Source of the DNA: Aeromonas schubertii
GTDB lineage: Bacteria; Pseudomonadota; Gammaproteobacteria; Enterobacterales; Aeromonadaceae
Assembly (NCBI RefSeq): GCF_000820105.1
Contig: NZ_CDDB01000028.1
Location: 1 to 64,000 of the forward strand
Length of the DNA: 64,000 nt
Direction: 5' to 3'
Shown piece after piece: positions 6,667 to 15,274 of this stretch. The notes under the pieces are model-generated. The model was not told the DNA's origin. It saw nothing but the letters and a program-made list of their open reading frames with translations, and ran no database searches. The position numbers and the translations under genes were made by a program. Numbering within the stretch: the stretch's first letter is position 1; every line of letters starts with the position of its first letter.

Positions 6667-9600
6667 TCAGACTCCACTCAAGCCGACGCGGGTGATCTGC
6701 ACCACCATCTCGACGATCTTCTTGGCCTGCTCCATACCACTGCCGATTGCTTTGCACTCCTGGAACATACGCGGCAGCAACTGCTTGCGAATACCCGCCT
6801 CGATGTTCTGCGGGTTGATGGAGTGCTCGGCCACCGATGCATCCACGATGGTGTCGATCTCGAAGGCCAGCTTTATCCATTTGTCCTGTACCTGGCTGTC
6901 GGTGATGGCAAACACCTCAGGCAGCACCTTCTTGAACACGCCAAAGTAGGCCTGCGCGTGACGATGACCGGCAAAGGCGTCAGGAATGTCACTCAGGCGG
7001 CGCTCTTGTACCTGCTCCTCGAACTCCCGAAACAGCATGTACTGCTTGAGTGGGTGCTCGAACAGCTTCTCCGCATCAAGGATGGCCTGGCGCAGCAGCG
7101 TGGAGAAGGCTTCCTGAGCGTAGGGGTCGTCGCGTAGCTCCTGCTCGATCATGCGGGTGACGCGAGTCTTGATGATGTCGGTCTCGTTGCGGGTCTTGTT
7201 CTCGTTCCACTCTTCTGGCTGCTGCTGACCCATCTTGCCGACTTCATAGAAGCCGCCCGGCTCTTTAACCTCCACCCCGACCACATGCTTATCCAGCAGC
7301 TTCTTCACCTGCTCGGCATATTCGTCGTAGTCCACCTTCTCACCTGCATCCTGCTGCACCAGTTGGCGCAGGCTGGAGAGCTGTTTCACCGTCTCCTTGT
7401 AGTGGCGGCGATCCGCCTCGCTAAAGGCGCTGTCCTCGAAGAAAGAGGCCGATTGCAACGCCACTTTCAGGCAGCTCGTAAACCCACTCAATGCCTCGTA
7501 GAAGTCTTCTCGCACCTTGAGGTGCACATCCACCAGTTCGCCGTCCAGTTCCTCCATCTTGGGCACCAGCACTTGACGCAGTTGCTCGATATCCTGCTTG
7601 TTCTTCACCCCGGCGAAGATGCCCCACAGGGCCTGATAGAGCTGTGGCAGCCGCTTGTACTCGGTGCCCATCTGGTTGTAGAGGCCTTTGAGATCGTCAA
7701 CGTCATAGCCGCCTTGGGTGCGGGAAGCGAGATCCTGATACTTGCCGATGGTGGTATCGAGCTCGGATAAGATGCCGCGATAGTCGATAAGCAGACCAAA
7801 TTTCTTCTTCGGGTGCAGCCGGTTGACCCGTGCAATCGCCTGGATCAGGTTGTGCTCTTTGAGTGGCTTGTCGATATAAAGCACGGTGTTCTTTGGCTCA
7901 TCGAAGCCGGTCAACAACTTGTCCACCACGATCAGCAACTTGAGGTCGTCATCCTGATCGAAACGATTCACGACATGTCTGGTGTACGCCTGCTCATCCC
8001 CAGAACCAAAGAGAGCACCGACATTATCCTTCCACCACTGAGTGACCAGCGGGGTGGTCGATTCATCGACCTCGGTGTTGCCTTCCCGGCTGTCGGGCGG
8101 ACTCATCACCACCTTGGATTCGAACAGCCCCGCCTCGTCGAGGTACTTTTTATAGAGCACCGCCGATGCCTTGCTGTCACAGGCCAGCTGGCCCTTGAGC
8201 CCTTCATCGATATTGGTAGAAAAGTGACTGGCGATATCGAACGCAATCAGCTTGATGCGATCCTCCGCGCTGTAGATTTCGCCCTTGCGGGCAAATTTGC
8301 GTTTCAGATCGGCCTGCTGCTGCTCGTTTAACCCCAGGGTGATGCGCTCAAACCAGCTGTCGATAGCCCGCTCGTTGACCTCCAGATCGGGGATGCGCTC
8401 CTCATAGAGCAGCGGCGTCACCGTCTTGTCCTCAACCGCCCGCTGCATGGTGTAGGCATGGACGATGGGGCCGAACTTGTTGGTGGTCTTGTCATCCTTG
8501 AGCAGCGGTGTGCCGGTAAAGGCGACAAAGGCGGCATTGGGCAGCGCCTGCTTCATGCGGATATGGTTCTCACCCCCCTGACTGCGGTGGCCCTCATCGA
8601 TCAGCACGATGAGATCCGGGCTCTTGTTGCTGCACTCCGGCAACTTGGTGGCTGAGTTGAACTTCTGAATAAGCGAGAAGATGATCCGCTCGCTGCCCTT
8701 ACCGATCTGCTCGGCCAGCCGCTTGCCCGAGGTAGCCATGGCCGCTTCTTTATCTTTCTTGCCCGCGAGTTCGCCGCTGGAGGCGAAGGTCTTGCTGAGC
8801 TGGCTCTCCAGATCCACCCGGTCGGTCACCACCAGCAGGCGACACTGTTTCAAACTGTCGTGCAGGATCAGCGCCTTGCTGAGGAACACCATAGTGAACG
8901 ACTTGCCCGAGCCGGTGGTGTGCCAGATCACCCCACCTTCTCTCCCGCCATCTGGGCGTTTCTGGTTGATACGCTCGATCAACCGCTTGATGCCAAACAC
9001 CTGCTGGTAGCGGGCGACTATCTTGCCCGCCTTCTTGTCAAACAGGGTGAACAGGCGGGTCATCTCCAGCAGCCGATCCGGGGAGAGCAGGCTGATGAGC
9101 AGCCGATCCTGATCACTGACGGCCAGCTCGCCCGCCGCAACCAGAGAGTGATACCACTCCAGATCGGCGGCGGGCCGGTGGCTAAACAGGGCAGAGCGTT
9201 GTTCGGGTGAGAGCGGCTGATTCTTGATGGCCGTCATCTCGCCATCAGCGATGTCCTCCTCACGCCAGGCAGCCCAGAACTTCTCTGGCGTACCGCAGGT
9301 GCCATATCGCCCCTCGATGCCATTGATGGAGAGCAGCAACTGGCTGTAGGCAAACAGCAGCGGGATTTCATCATGGCGCTGGTTACGCAGGCTTTGCGAA
9401 ATGCCGTCCTCAATGGTGGGCCCTTTCTTGGCATTGCCATCCGGGCGCTTGGCCTCGATCACCACCAAGGGCAAGCCATTGACGAAGCAGACGATATCCG
9501 GGCGACGCGACCCAATCCCGCCAGCACGAGTGACTCGAAACTCTTCGGTAAAGGTAAAGCGGTTGTTGTGCGGGTGATGCCAATCAATCAGGGGGATGGT

Positions 9601-9954
9601 GGGACTTACCTTCTTGCCATCGACAAACTCGGTGACCGACATGCCATAGAGCAGGTGGTTATAGAGCCGCTCGTTGGCCGCCTGCAACCCTTCATTCAGG
9701 GCCGGGCTGCACAGCTCGCTCACTAGCTTGTCCACTGACTTAGGGGAAAGCGGATAGCTCTTGCCCGCAAACACAAAGGTGCGCTCGGCCAGCACGCTGC
9801 GCAGTTGTTGACGCAGCACCACCTGATCGGCCTTGTTATCCCTTGCGATAAGCGCCTGCTCGGGGGAGAGAAACGTCCAGCCCAGCTGGGTCAACAGGGT
9901 CAGGGCCGGGATCTTGGCGCTGTACTCTTCCTGAAATTTCGGCAAGGCCTTCAT
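6667..9954 (-). CDS. hsdR: Type I restriction enzyme, R subunit (HsdR)
   Basis: The 1095-residue motor and nuclease subunit of a type I restriction system. The N-terminal nuclease domain has the PD-(D/E)xK pattern (RRPDIVCF then VVIEAKRP). The superfamily 2 translocase follows: Walker A (TTGSGKSFTM), VTDRVDLE, the DEGHRS box, FTGTPL, and motifs V/VI (TGFDEPKN, QAIARVNR). The C-terminal third is helical and should dock on the HsdM2S complex. Length is normal and there is no frameshift, so the enzyme looks functional. It is fourth in the operon hsdM-hsdS-yecA-like-hsdR, with 78 bp separating it from the YecA-like gene. Confidence 0.97.
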   Translation of the reverse strand: MKALPKFQEEYSAKIPALTLLTQLGWTFLSPEQALIARDNKADQVVLRQQLRSVLAERTFVFAGKSYPLSPKSVDKLVSELCSPALNEGLQAANERLYNHLLYGMSVTEFVDGKKVSPTIPLIDWHHPHNNRFTFTEEFRVTRAGGIGSRRPDIVCFVNGLPLVVIEAKRPDGNAKKGPTIEDGISQSLRNQRHDEIPLLFAYSQLLLSINGIEGRYGTCGTPEKFWAAWREEDIADGEMTAIKNQPLSPEQRSALFSHRPAADLEWYHSLVAAGELAVSDQDRLLISLLSPDRLLEMTRLFTLFDKKAGKIVARYQQVFGIKRLIERINQKRPDGGREGGVIWHTTGSGKSFTMVFLSKALILHDSLKQCRLLVVTDRVDLESQLSKTFASSGELAGKKDKEAAMATSGKRLAEQIGKGSERIIFSLIQKFNSATKLPECSNKSPDLIVLIDEGHRSQGGENHIRMKQALPNAAFVAFTGTPLLKDDKTTNKFGPIVHAYTMQRAVEDKTVTPLLYEERIPDLEVNERAIDSWFERITLGLNEQQQADLKRKFARKGEIYSAEDRIKLIAFDIASHFSTNIDEGLKGQLACDSKASAVLYKKYLDEAGLFESKVVMSPPDSREGNTEVDESTTPLVTQWWKDNVGALFGSGDEQAYTRHVVNRFDQDDDLKLLIVVDKLLTGFDEPKNTVLYIDKPLKEHNLIQAIARVNRLHPKKKFGLLIDYRGILSELDTTIGKYQDLASRTQGGYDVDDLKGLYNQMGTEYKRLPQLYQALWGIFAGVKNKQDIEQLRQVLVPKMEELDGELVDVHLKVREDFYEALSGFTSCLKVALQSASFFEDSAFSEADRRHYKETVKQLSSLRQLVQQDAGEKVDYDEYAEQVKKLLDKHVVGVEVKEPGGFYEVGKMGQQQPEEWNENKTRNETDIIKTRVTRMIEQELRDDPYAQEAFSTLLRQAILDAEKLFEHPLKQYMLFREFEEQVQERRLSDIPDAFAGHRHAQAYFGVFKKVLPEVFAITDSQVQDKWIKLAFEIDTIVDASVAEHSINPQNIEAGIRKQLLPRMFQECKAIGSGMEQAKKIVEMVVQITRVGLSGV

Positions 9955-10032
9955 AGCGGGGATGCCTCTGTGTTGTGCGCAATGTGCTGTTGAAAAACCA
10001 TCAGCTTATAAACCGTGCTCGTCGTCGGGCTG

Positions 10033-10701
10033 TCAGTGCAAGCAGCACTGCTTGTACTTCTTGCCGCTGCCACAGGGGCATGGCTCATTGCGGCCCACTT
10101 TGGGGGCAGCAATGACGGGCGTAGGTGCGGCAGGGGGTTGGCGCTGTGCCAGAAAATGGGCGTGCAGCCGCAGGGCGGCAGGGCCCACGTCGGCCACGCT
10201 CTGTTGATGTTCCGCCAGCGACAGGCTGGCAAGCAGTGGCAATTGGTCATCGCTGCCATGCAGGCGGATCACCTCAAGAGAGCTTTCCAGCTCCTCTGGC
10301 AAGGCGGGCCAGTTCCCCAGCGCCATGCCACGCAGATAGCCAAAGCACCACTCCTCGGCAATGCAGATCTCCTGCCCTTCAAAATGGTTGGCCATCAGTA
10401 CCGGGATAAAGTGCTCGGGCTGATAACAGAGGGTGTGGGCCAGAATATTCATATGGCCCATGATAAGGTCCAGCGCCCGCTTCATCTCCCGCTCTGACGA
10501 CCACTCGGGGGGTATACCGCCCCAGAGTACCGGCCACCACTGGCTCGGCGGCACCAGCTCGGGGCCGGAGAGCACGGCAGTCAGAAAGCCGTCGAGGGCC
10601 GACAGGCTCAGCATCGAATCGTCGTTGCCATAATCCATCAGCCGCTGCTCCAGCCACTCCACCTCGGCCTCGGTCATGGGGTGAAGGGTCACTTTTTTCA
10701 T
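10033..10701 (-). CDS. YecA/UPF0149 protein with SEC-C zinc motif, inside the hsd operon
   Basis: A 222-residue protein. The N-terminal two thirds match the YecA/UPF0149 helical domain ([20 protein letters not shown], later IPPEWSSE). The C terminus is a SEC-C zinc-binding tail ([18 protein letters not shown]), the motif that in SecA binds zinc and contacts SecB and ribosomes. Its ATG overlaps the hsdS stop codon (ATGA), so it is translationally coupled to hsdS and lies inside the R-M operon, between hsdS and hsdR. YecA-like proteins have no firmly established role; association with ribosomes or protein quality control is the usual suggestion. A role in controlling HsdR assembly or turnover is speculation. 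Confidence 0.88.
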   Translation of the reverse strand: MKKVTLHPMTEAEVEWLEQRLMDYGNDDSMLSLSALDGFLTAVLSGPELVPPSQWWPVLWGGIPPEWSSEREMKRALDLIMGHMNILAHTLCYQPEHFIPVLMANHFEGQEICIAEEWCFGYLRGMALGNWPALPEELESSLEVIRLHGSDDQLPLLASLSLAEHQQSVADVGPAALRLHAHFLAQRQPPAAPTPVIAAPKVGRNEPCPCGSGKKYKQCCLH

Positions 10702-11948
10702 GCGGCCGCCTCCACCTTGACCCGCCGTTTGCCGGTCAGCAGTTGTTGCATCAGAGCTTTTTTCTCTTGCTTTAGGGCGGCCAGTTTTTGTTGCAAGACT
10801 GTAATTCCCTGATCGGCGGTGGAGAGTACGGCAGCGATTTTCTGTTGTTCTTCCTTTTCAGGGTAAGTAATTTTAAATGAAGCTAAATCGCCCTGATTTA
10901 CAGAAGGAACTGCACCATCTTGTACAAACTTTGCAAAATCGACAGCCAACATTAACTGATAAATAAACTCAGTATCTCCAGAACTGGTTGGAATCGCAGC
11001 CATCATATTGTTATCAATAATAGTAGGGCGCAATAAAATTCGTCTCCGGTTAAGTAATAATGCAGCCCCAACCTTTGCGAAAACAATGGCATCCTTTGGA
11101 AAGGCTTTAGCCTTTATCTCTTTGGCGGCTTGATTGGTTAACCAATTATTGGCATAGCCTATATATTTTTCGTTCCCTCGAAGGTTCATATCGCTAACCT
11201 TTATAAAAGGTAAATCACCTTCTGAGTGGCCCTGATATTTTTCTTTAAATGCAGAGCCACCTTTAAATGTGCAAAGTTCGCCCAGTCGCCCATGTACCCA
11301 CTCCCCACTAAACCTCACCCCATTTTTATCCAGTAAGCGTTTTTTACCGGTCAGCAGTTGCTGCATCAGCGCCTTTTTCTGCTGTTGGCTATTGGCGAGC
11401 AGTTGCTCGGTGGTGCTGATAGCCTTATCCCAAGTGGAGAGAACTTGGGCTATTTTTTTTTGCTCCAGTGGTGAAGGAATCAGCACCTTGAGGCTTAGTA
11501 ACTCACCTTTGGTGATGTTTTTCATCGAGCCACTTGTACCAGTAGCCAAATTAGATAGGGCATAGCGAACATGGCTTGACGCTAAGATATAACTTAGCCA
11601 TTTCATATCCGAGTTTTGTTTGGGGATAGTCTGCCAGAGCTTGTCTGGTAAAAATAAATGCGGATAGTCCCTATCTATGTATGCGCTTGCCCCAACTAGT
11701 TCCTCAGTGTTACTTCTACTAATAATTATCTGCCCACGTTTTGGGTTTGTCTTAGCTCTATCTAACTCTAACCCATCAATAACTTTAGCGGCAGTAGGAT
11801 CAAACGTTCCATATGTAACAGCACTAACTTTTAGTACAGCGTTTTCGTCACCAACAAAATCTCGATCTTCACCATTAACACTGACTCCCGATTCTAAGCC
11901 TTCAAGAAGATCGCCTACTCTCCCTTCAATCCACCCATTAGGCACCAT
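10698..11948 (-). CDS. hsdS: Type I restriction enzyme, specificity subunit (HsdS)
   Basis: A 416-residue DNA-recognition subunit with two target-recognition domains, each followed by a related helical spacer: [16 protein letters not shown] ... [13 protein letters not shown] around residues 180-230 and [16 protein letters not shown] ... [13 protein letters not shown] at the C terminus. This gives the usual pseudo-symmetric bipartite specificity. ATG 11948 follows a GGAGG at good distance and the protein then starts with a normal domain; a longer frame to 12038 lacks that. The two recognition domains are visibly more A/T-rich than hsdM or hsdR, as expected for a variable module exchanged by recombination. 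It ends in an ATGA overlap with the YecA-like gene. Confidence 0.94.
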   Translation of the reverse strand: MVPNGWIEGRVGDLLEGLESGVSVNGEDRDFVGDENAVLKVSAVTYGTFDPTAAKVIDGLELDRAKTNPKRGQIIISRSNTEELVGASAYIDRDYPHLFLPDKLWQTIPKQNSDMKWLSYILASSHVRYALSNLATGTSGSMKNITKGELLSLKVLIPSPLEQKKIAQVLSTWDKAISTTEQLLANSQQQKKALMQQLLTGKKRLLDKNGVRFSGEWVHGRLGELCTFKGGSAFKEKYQGHSEGDLPFIKVSDMNLRGNEKYIGYANNWLTNQAAKEIKAKAFPKDAIVFAKVGAALLLNRRRILLRPTIIDNNMMAAIPTSSGDTEFIYQLMLAVDFAKFVQDGAVPSVNQGDLASFKITYPEKEEQQKIAAVLSTADQGITVLQQKLAALKQEKKALMQQLLTGKRRVKVEAAA

Positions 11949-12073
11949 AACCACCTCCAATACGTTGGCCAAGGTGCATTGTATGACCTTTGGTGTTGTC
12001 ACCCATCCCTGGGGCCTGGTTCCACGTCGGCCATCCACGGCCTCGCGTACTCAGCTTGCTGAGTGATGTTAAA

Positions 12074-13618
12074 TCACTCATCAGCGCCTCCAGCGCACGC
12101 CGAGTACCCCAGCTCCTCCAGATACTTGGCCATCTCGATTTCCAGCTCGGCCAGTTGGGTTTTTAGTTGTTCGCGCTCGGCACGCACCGCCAGCAGATCG
12201 ATCTCCTCCTCTTCTTCGAAGGTATCCACATAGCGGGGGATATTGAGGTTGTAGTCGTTCTCCTTGATCTCTTTGAGCGAGGCAAGGTAGGCGTATTTAT
12301 CGACATTGCCGCCGTTGCGATAGGTAGCCACGATTTTGGCGATATTGTCCGCACTCAACAGGTTCTGGTTTTTACCCGCCTTGAACTCACGGCTGGCGTC
12401 GATAAACAGCACATTGTCATCCAGCTTCTGCTTTTTAAAGATCAGGATGGCGGCGGGGATGCCGGTGCCATAGAAGAGCTTCTCTGGCAGGCCGATCACC
12501 GCATCGAGCAGGTTCTCATCGATAAGCGCTTGGCGAATTTTCCCCTCGCTCGAACCCCTAAACAGCACGCCGTGGGGCACCACCACGCCCATGCGCCCAC
12601 TCTTGGGTTTGAGGGTCTCAATCATATGGAGGATGAAGGCGTAATCCCCCTTGGTTTTGGGCGGCAGCCCGCGCTTGAAGCGACCGAACTTATCGTTCCC
12701 CGCTTCCTCATAACCCCATTTATCCAGCGAAAAGGGCGGGTTGGCGGTCACGATATCAAAGCGCATCAGATCGCCGTTTTTATCCAGCAGCTTGGGGTTG
12801 CGGATGGTGTCGCCCCACTCAATCTTGTGGTTGTCTTCCCCGTGCAGGAACATGTTCATCTTGGCCAGCGACCAGGTAGAGCCGATGGCCTCCTGCCCGT
12901 AGAGGGCGTAGTGCTTCTCGCCATGGTTTGCCACCACCTTGCGGCCGCATTTCATGAGCAGCGACCCCGAGCCACAGGCCGGATCGCAGATGGTGTCGCC
13001 CGGCATCGGCTCCAGCAACTCGGCGATAAGATCGGAAACTTCGGGCGGGGTATAGAACTCCCCCGCCTTCTGGCCGCCGCTGGCGGCGAAGTTCTTGATG
13101 AGATACTCGTAGGCGTTGCCGATCACATCCAGGGTGCCGACCCGACTCGGTTTGAGGTTGAGCTCATCCTTGGCAAAGTCTTCCATCAGGTGGCGCAGTA
13201 TGGTGTTCTTCTGCTTCTCTTCGCCGAGGCGGTCGGTGTTGAAGCTGATGTCCTGAAACACGCTCTTGCCCGCGTCTTTGAGCTTGGTGCCATTGGCCTC
13301 TTCGATGGCGTGCAGCGCCTGATCGATCCGCTCGCCGTTGCCCGGCTCGTGACGACGCTCATAAAGAGCGTAGAAACTGGCCTGTTTGGGCAGCACGAAG
13401 CGCTCGTTTTTGAGCATCTCTTCAATGAGCTCCGGCTCATCGCCATATTCGGCCTGGTAGCCATCGTAGTGATCCTGCCAGACATCGGAGATGTATTTCA
13501 AAAACAGCATGGTGAGCACGAAATCTTTATAGGTATCAGGGCTGACAGTGCCACGGAAGGTGTCGCAGGCAGACCAGAGGGCCTTGTTGATATCGTCCTG
13601 GTTTATCGAGGTAGTCAT
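12074..13618 (-). CDS. hsdM: Type I restriction enzyme, methyltransferase subunit (HsdM)
   Basis: A 514-residue N6-adenine DNA methyltransferase subunit. The N-terminal HsdM domain (residues about 5-140) is followed by the AdoMet site DPACGSGSLL and the catalytic NPPF motif (in TANPPFSLDKWG). A C-terminal helical region (EREQLKTQLAELEIEMAKYL) probably packs against HsdS. With HsdS it forms the modification enzyme, and adding HsdR gives the restriction complex. It is the first gene of the operon, with an AAGGAA before its ATG and 125 bp before hsdS. Confidence 0.97.
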   Translation of the reverse strand: MTTSINQDDINKALWSACDTFRGTVSPDTYKDFVLTMLFLKYISDVWQDHYDGYQAEYGDEPELIEEMLKNERFVLPKQASFYALYERRHEPGNGERIDQALHAIEEANGTKLKDAGKSVFQDISFNTDRLGEEKQKNTILRHLMEDFAKDELNLKPSRVGTLDVIGNAYEYLIKNFAASGGQKAGEFYTPPEVSDLIAELLEPMPGDTICDPACGSGSLLMKCGRKVVANHGEKHYALYGQEAIGSTWSLAKMNMFLHGEDNHKIEWGDTIRNPKLLDKNGDLMRFDIVTANPPFSLDKWGYEEAGNDKFGRFKRGLPPKTKGDYAFILHMIETLKPKSGRMGVVVPHGVLFRGSSEGKIRQALIDENLLDAVIGLPEKLFYGTGIPAAILIFKKQKLDDNVLFIDASREFKAGKNQNLLSADNIAKIVATYRNGGNVDKYAYLASLKEIKENDYNLNIPRYVDTFEEEEEIDLLAVRAEREQLKTQLAELEIEMAKYLEELGYSACAGGADE

Positions 13619-14286
13619 AAGTCACAATTCCTTGGGCAGTGGCCGGATAAACGGGAAGGGCTGGCACTTGAGCGGGATGCAGGATGCCGGATAAAGAGCT
13701 CAAGCCAGCGGGCCGCGCGGGAGAGACCCGGCACTGAGGGTGGCAAGGGGCGGCACGTTCACAACATATCGCGTTATCGCCAATGATGCGGCGGCAGTCT
13801 GTCGCAACGGACGCTGGTGCGTCAAGCGTGCCAGCTCGCATTTTGCCTCTATCGTTCTGATTGCTATCAAGATCCACCGCGAGCGGAGCATCGACATCGG
13901 TCACGTCACTGATATTGGCCAATCAACGCCCGGCTGCTGCGCCATTCATGCACCGCGCAAACACAAAGACCCTGCCATGCAGGGTCTTTGTGTTTCCAAC
14001 TCAATGGTCGGTTTCCAACTTACATGGCCGCTATCAACAACGCAGCGAAGTGAAATAATCTATGTTATTGATATTTAATTAGTTTTATATATAAAAGTAC
14101 GATAAGTCCCATAGCAATTACCTGAGACAATGACGCTGCGTTTAATGCGACGAATGCATTGCGTAAGTTATTGAAATTAAAGGTTGTGTTTGTGGCGTCA
14201 TGTCCGGGCCCGGTGCTAATCCTGTTCGACAGGCGGCCTGAGCCCGCAGGGCGAGCGCCAGGGCGGGGGCGTGAACATTGCTTATT
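13619..14286. other. 668-bp intergenic region upstream of hsdM, no convincing gene
   Basis: No reading frame here has a plausible start, ribosome site and protein-like composition. It must hold the hsdM promoter, though I see no strong sigma70 match. Other contents are a perfect 17-bp inverted repeat at 13959-13995, an imperfect direct repeat just after it (GTTTCCAACTCAATGGTCG near 13992 and GTTTCCAACTTACATGGCCG near 14012), and an A/T-rich stretch at about 14055-14105 that contrasts with the GC-rich surroundings. The mixture looks like the edge of acquired DNA or a decayed locus. Confidence 0.6.
13959..13995. terminator. Perfect 17-bp hairpin, terminator-like, no adjacent gene
   Basis: AAACACAAAGACCCTGC pairs exactly with GCAGGGTCTTTGTGTTT around a CAT loop. 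A/T-rich ends on both sides fit a bidirectional terminator, but there is no gene end within 340 bp on either side. It may be left over from a lost gene, or insulate the hsd promoter from read-through. Confidence 0.55.
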
Positions 14287-15087
14287 CTATCCCGGGTTGC
14301 TCACGGCGGCGGTCAGGCTGTCAGGGGGCGCCAACGGATGCCCTGCCGCAAGCATCCCCGTCTCGAGACAGATCCGGATTGCATCCGGGCGCCAGTGCTC
14401 TATGTCCCCGTCGACCAGCCGGCCTTCCGGGTCCAGGTTGCGGCGCCGAATGCGCAGCACCTGGCTCCCTTCGGCGAGGTTCAGGCTGCGGGCCACCTCG
14501 CCCCTGGCGGCGGTGGCCTCAATGTCCAGAGCCGCACTGCCCTGGGTGATGCCAAAGCGTCGGGCATAGAGCTCGGTGAGCGACCCTTCCAGATCTTCGT
14601 GCTCTATCCCCACAAAGCGCGCCGCCACCAGCTGGTGGGTCACGTGCAGCACCGGCCGCCCGTCGATGGCGCGCAGGCGCCGGATCTCCACAAGCGGTGT
14701 GAGCGGCGCGACGCCCAGCCACTGGCACTCACCGGCGCCGGCAAGCAGCGGCCCCACCGCCAGCAGCCGGGTGTGGGCGCGCCGCGCCGTGCTGTCAATC
14801 CAGTGGTGAAAGTGCAGGTGGCGGGCGGGATCGTAGGTGAGGCGCTTCGGGGAGACAAACCAGCCGCGCCGCTCCGCCCGGTAGATGAGCCCCTCGGCCT
14901 CCAGGCGCTGCAGGGCCTCCTTGACCGTGATGCGGGTGGTGGCAAAGCGCTCGCCCAGTATCCGCTCCGCCGGGAGCTGCTCGCCGGGGGGCAGGGTGCC
15001 CCCCAGGATCAGGGTGCGCAGGGTGTGGGCTATCTGCTCGCTCTTGCGTGCATGGTGGCGGGCATGGCTCTCGATCGCGGCGGACAT
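14287..15087 (-). CDS. GntR/HutC-family (UTRA) transcriptional regulator
   Basis: A 266-residue repressor-type regulator. A GntR winged helix covers about residues 12-80 (EQIAHTLRTLILGGTLPPGEQLPAERILGERF, with RITVKEALQRLEAEG as recognition region). A C-terminal UTRA ligand-binding domain follows (EIRRLRAIDGRPVLHVTHQLV; GDIEHWRPDAIRI). ATG 15087 with AAGGAG is preferred to a longer frame that would cross the promoter. It is divergent from an ABC transporter/phosphatase operon and most likely senses that operon's substrate. Phosphonate-linked regulators such as PhnR and PhnF belong to this subfamily. A good PHO-box match precedes it, so it appears to be induced by phosphate limitation. Confidence 0.9.
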   Translation of the reverse strand: MSAAIESHARHHARKSEQIAHTLRTLILGGTLPPGEQLPAERILGERFATTRITVKEALQRLEAEGLIYRAERRGWFVSPKRLTYDPARHLHFHHWIDSTARRAHTRLLAVGPLLAGAGECQWLGVAPLTPLVEIRRLRAIDGRPVLHVTHQLVAARFVGIEHEDLEGSLTELYARRFGITQGSAALDIEATAARGEVARSLNLAEGSQVLRIRRRNLDPEGRLVDGDIEHWRPDAIRICLETGMLAAGHPLAPPDSLTAAVSNPG

Positions 15088-15096
15088 AGGCTCTCC

Positions 15097-15110
15097 TTGG
15101 ACTAGGCCAG
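15097..15110 (-). promoter_or_regulatory. Shared 14-bp leader element, GntR side
   Basis: On the minus strand CTGGCCTAGTCCAA, running directly into the regulator's AAGGAG. A 12-of-14 match, oriented toward the opposite operon, is at 15249-15262. The central GRCCTAGTCC is a near palindrome around CTAG, so it could be the operator of the GntR protein. Another possibility is an element acting on both mRNAs. Confidence 0.5.
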
Positions 15111-15130
15111 AGCAGAGATAGCGCGCCCCT

Positions 15131-15148
15131 GTGACAGCCCGGTGACAA
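15131..15148 (-). promoter_or_regulatory. PHO box for the GntR-family regulator
   Basis: On the minus strand TTGTCAC-CGGG-CTGTCAC, matching the PhoB heptamer pair (CTGTCAT, N4, CTGTCAY) at almost every position. Ten bases downstream is TATCTC (15120-15115), a fair -10 hexamer at exactly the distance seen in PhoB-activated promoters, where the PHO box replaces the -35 element. Confidence 0.65.
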
Positions 15149-15176
15149 GGTAAGAGATCGCTTAAACCAGCGCCGA

Positions 15177-15232
15177 TTGTCACCAAAGTGACATCAAACT
15201 GCCCCGCCGCTGTCATTTTTGGCCTCTAGCAT
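15177..15232 (+). promoter_or_regulatory. PHO-box array and -10 for the organophosphorus operon
   Basis: Four heptamers in strict 11-bp phase: TTGTCAC (15177), GTGACAT (15188), CTGCCCC (15199, weak) and CTGTCAT (15210, perfect). The last ends 10 bp before TAGCAT (15227-15232), a plausible -10. The first two also form an inverted repeat (GTCAC-CAAA-GTGAC) that another dimeric regulator could use, so their assignment to PhoB is less certain than that of the last site. Confidence 0.55.
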
Positions 15233-15248
15233 CCCTCTCGAACCTTAA

Positions 15249-15262
15249 CTGACCTAGTCCAG
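15249..15262 (+). promoter_or_regulatory. Shared 14-bp leader element, transporter side
   Basis: CTGACCTAGTCCAG, immediately before the AAGGA of the binding-protein gene. It matches 12 of 14 bases of the element before the divergent regulator, in mirror orientation. It lies downstream of the predicted -10, a position suited to repression by the GntR-family protein. Confidence 0.5.
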
Positions 15263-15274
15263 AAGGATGGGATG

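Noticed and set aside
12167..13786. A 539-codon open frame on the plus strand opposite hsdM
   Set aside because: It is antisense to a clear methyltransferase gene; long antisense frames are common in GC-rich DNA, and its sequence shows no domain or ribosome site.
15177..15194. GTCAC-CAAA-GTGAC as the GntR operator
   Set aside because: The inverted repeat is real, but the two halves are also in phase with the PHO heptamers; the mirrored 14-bp element near both start codons is a better operator candidate. Not excluded.
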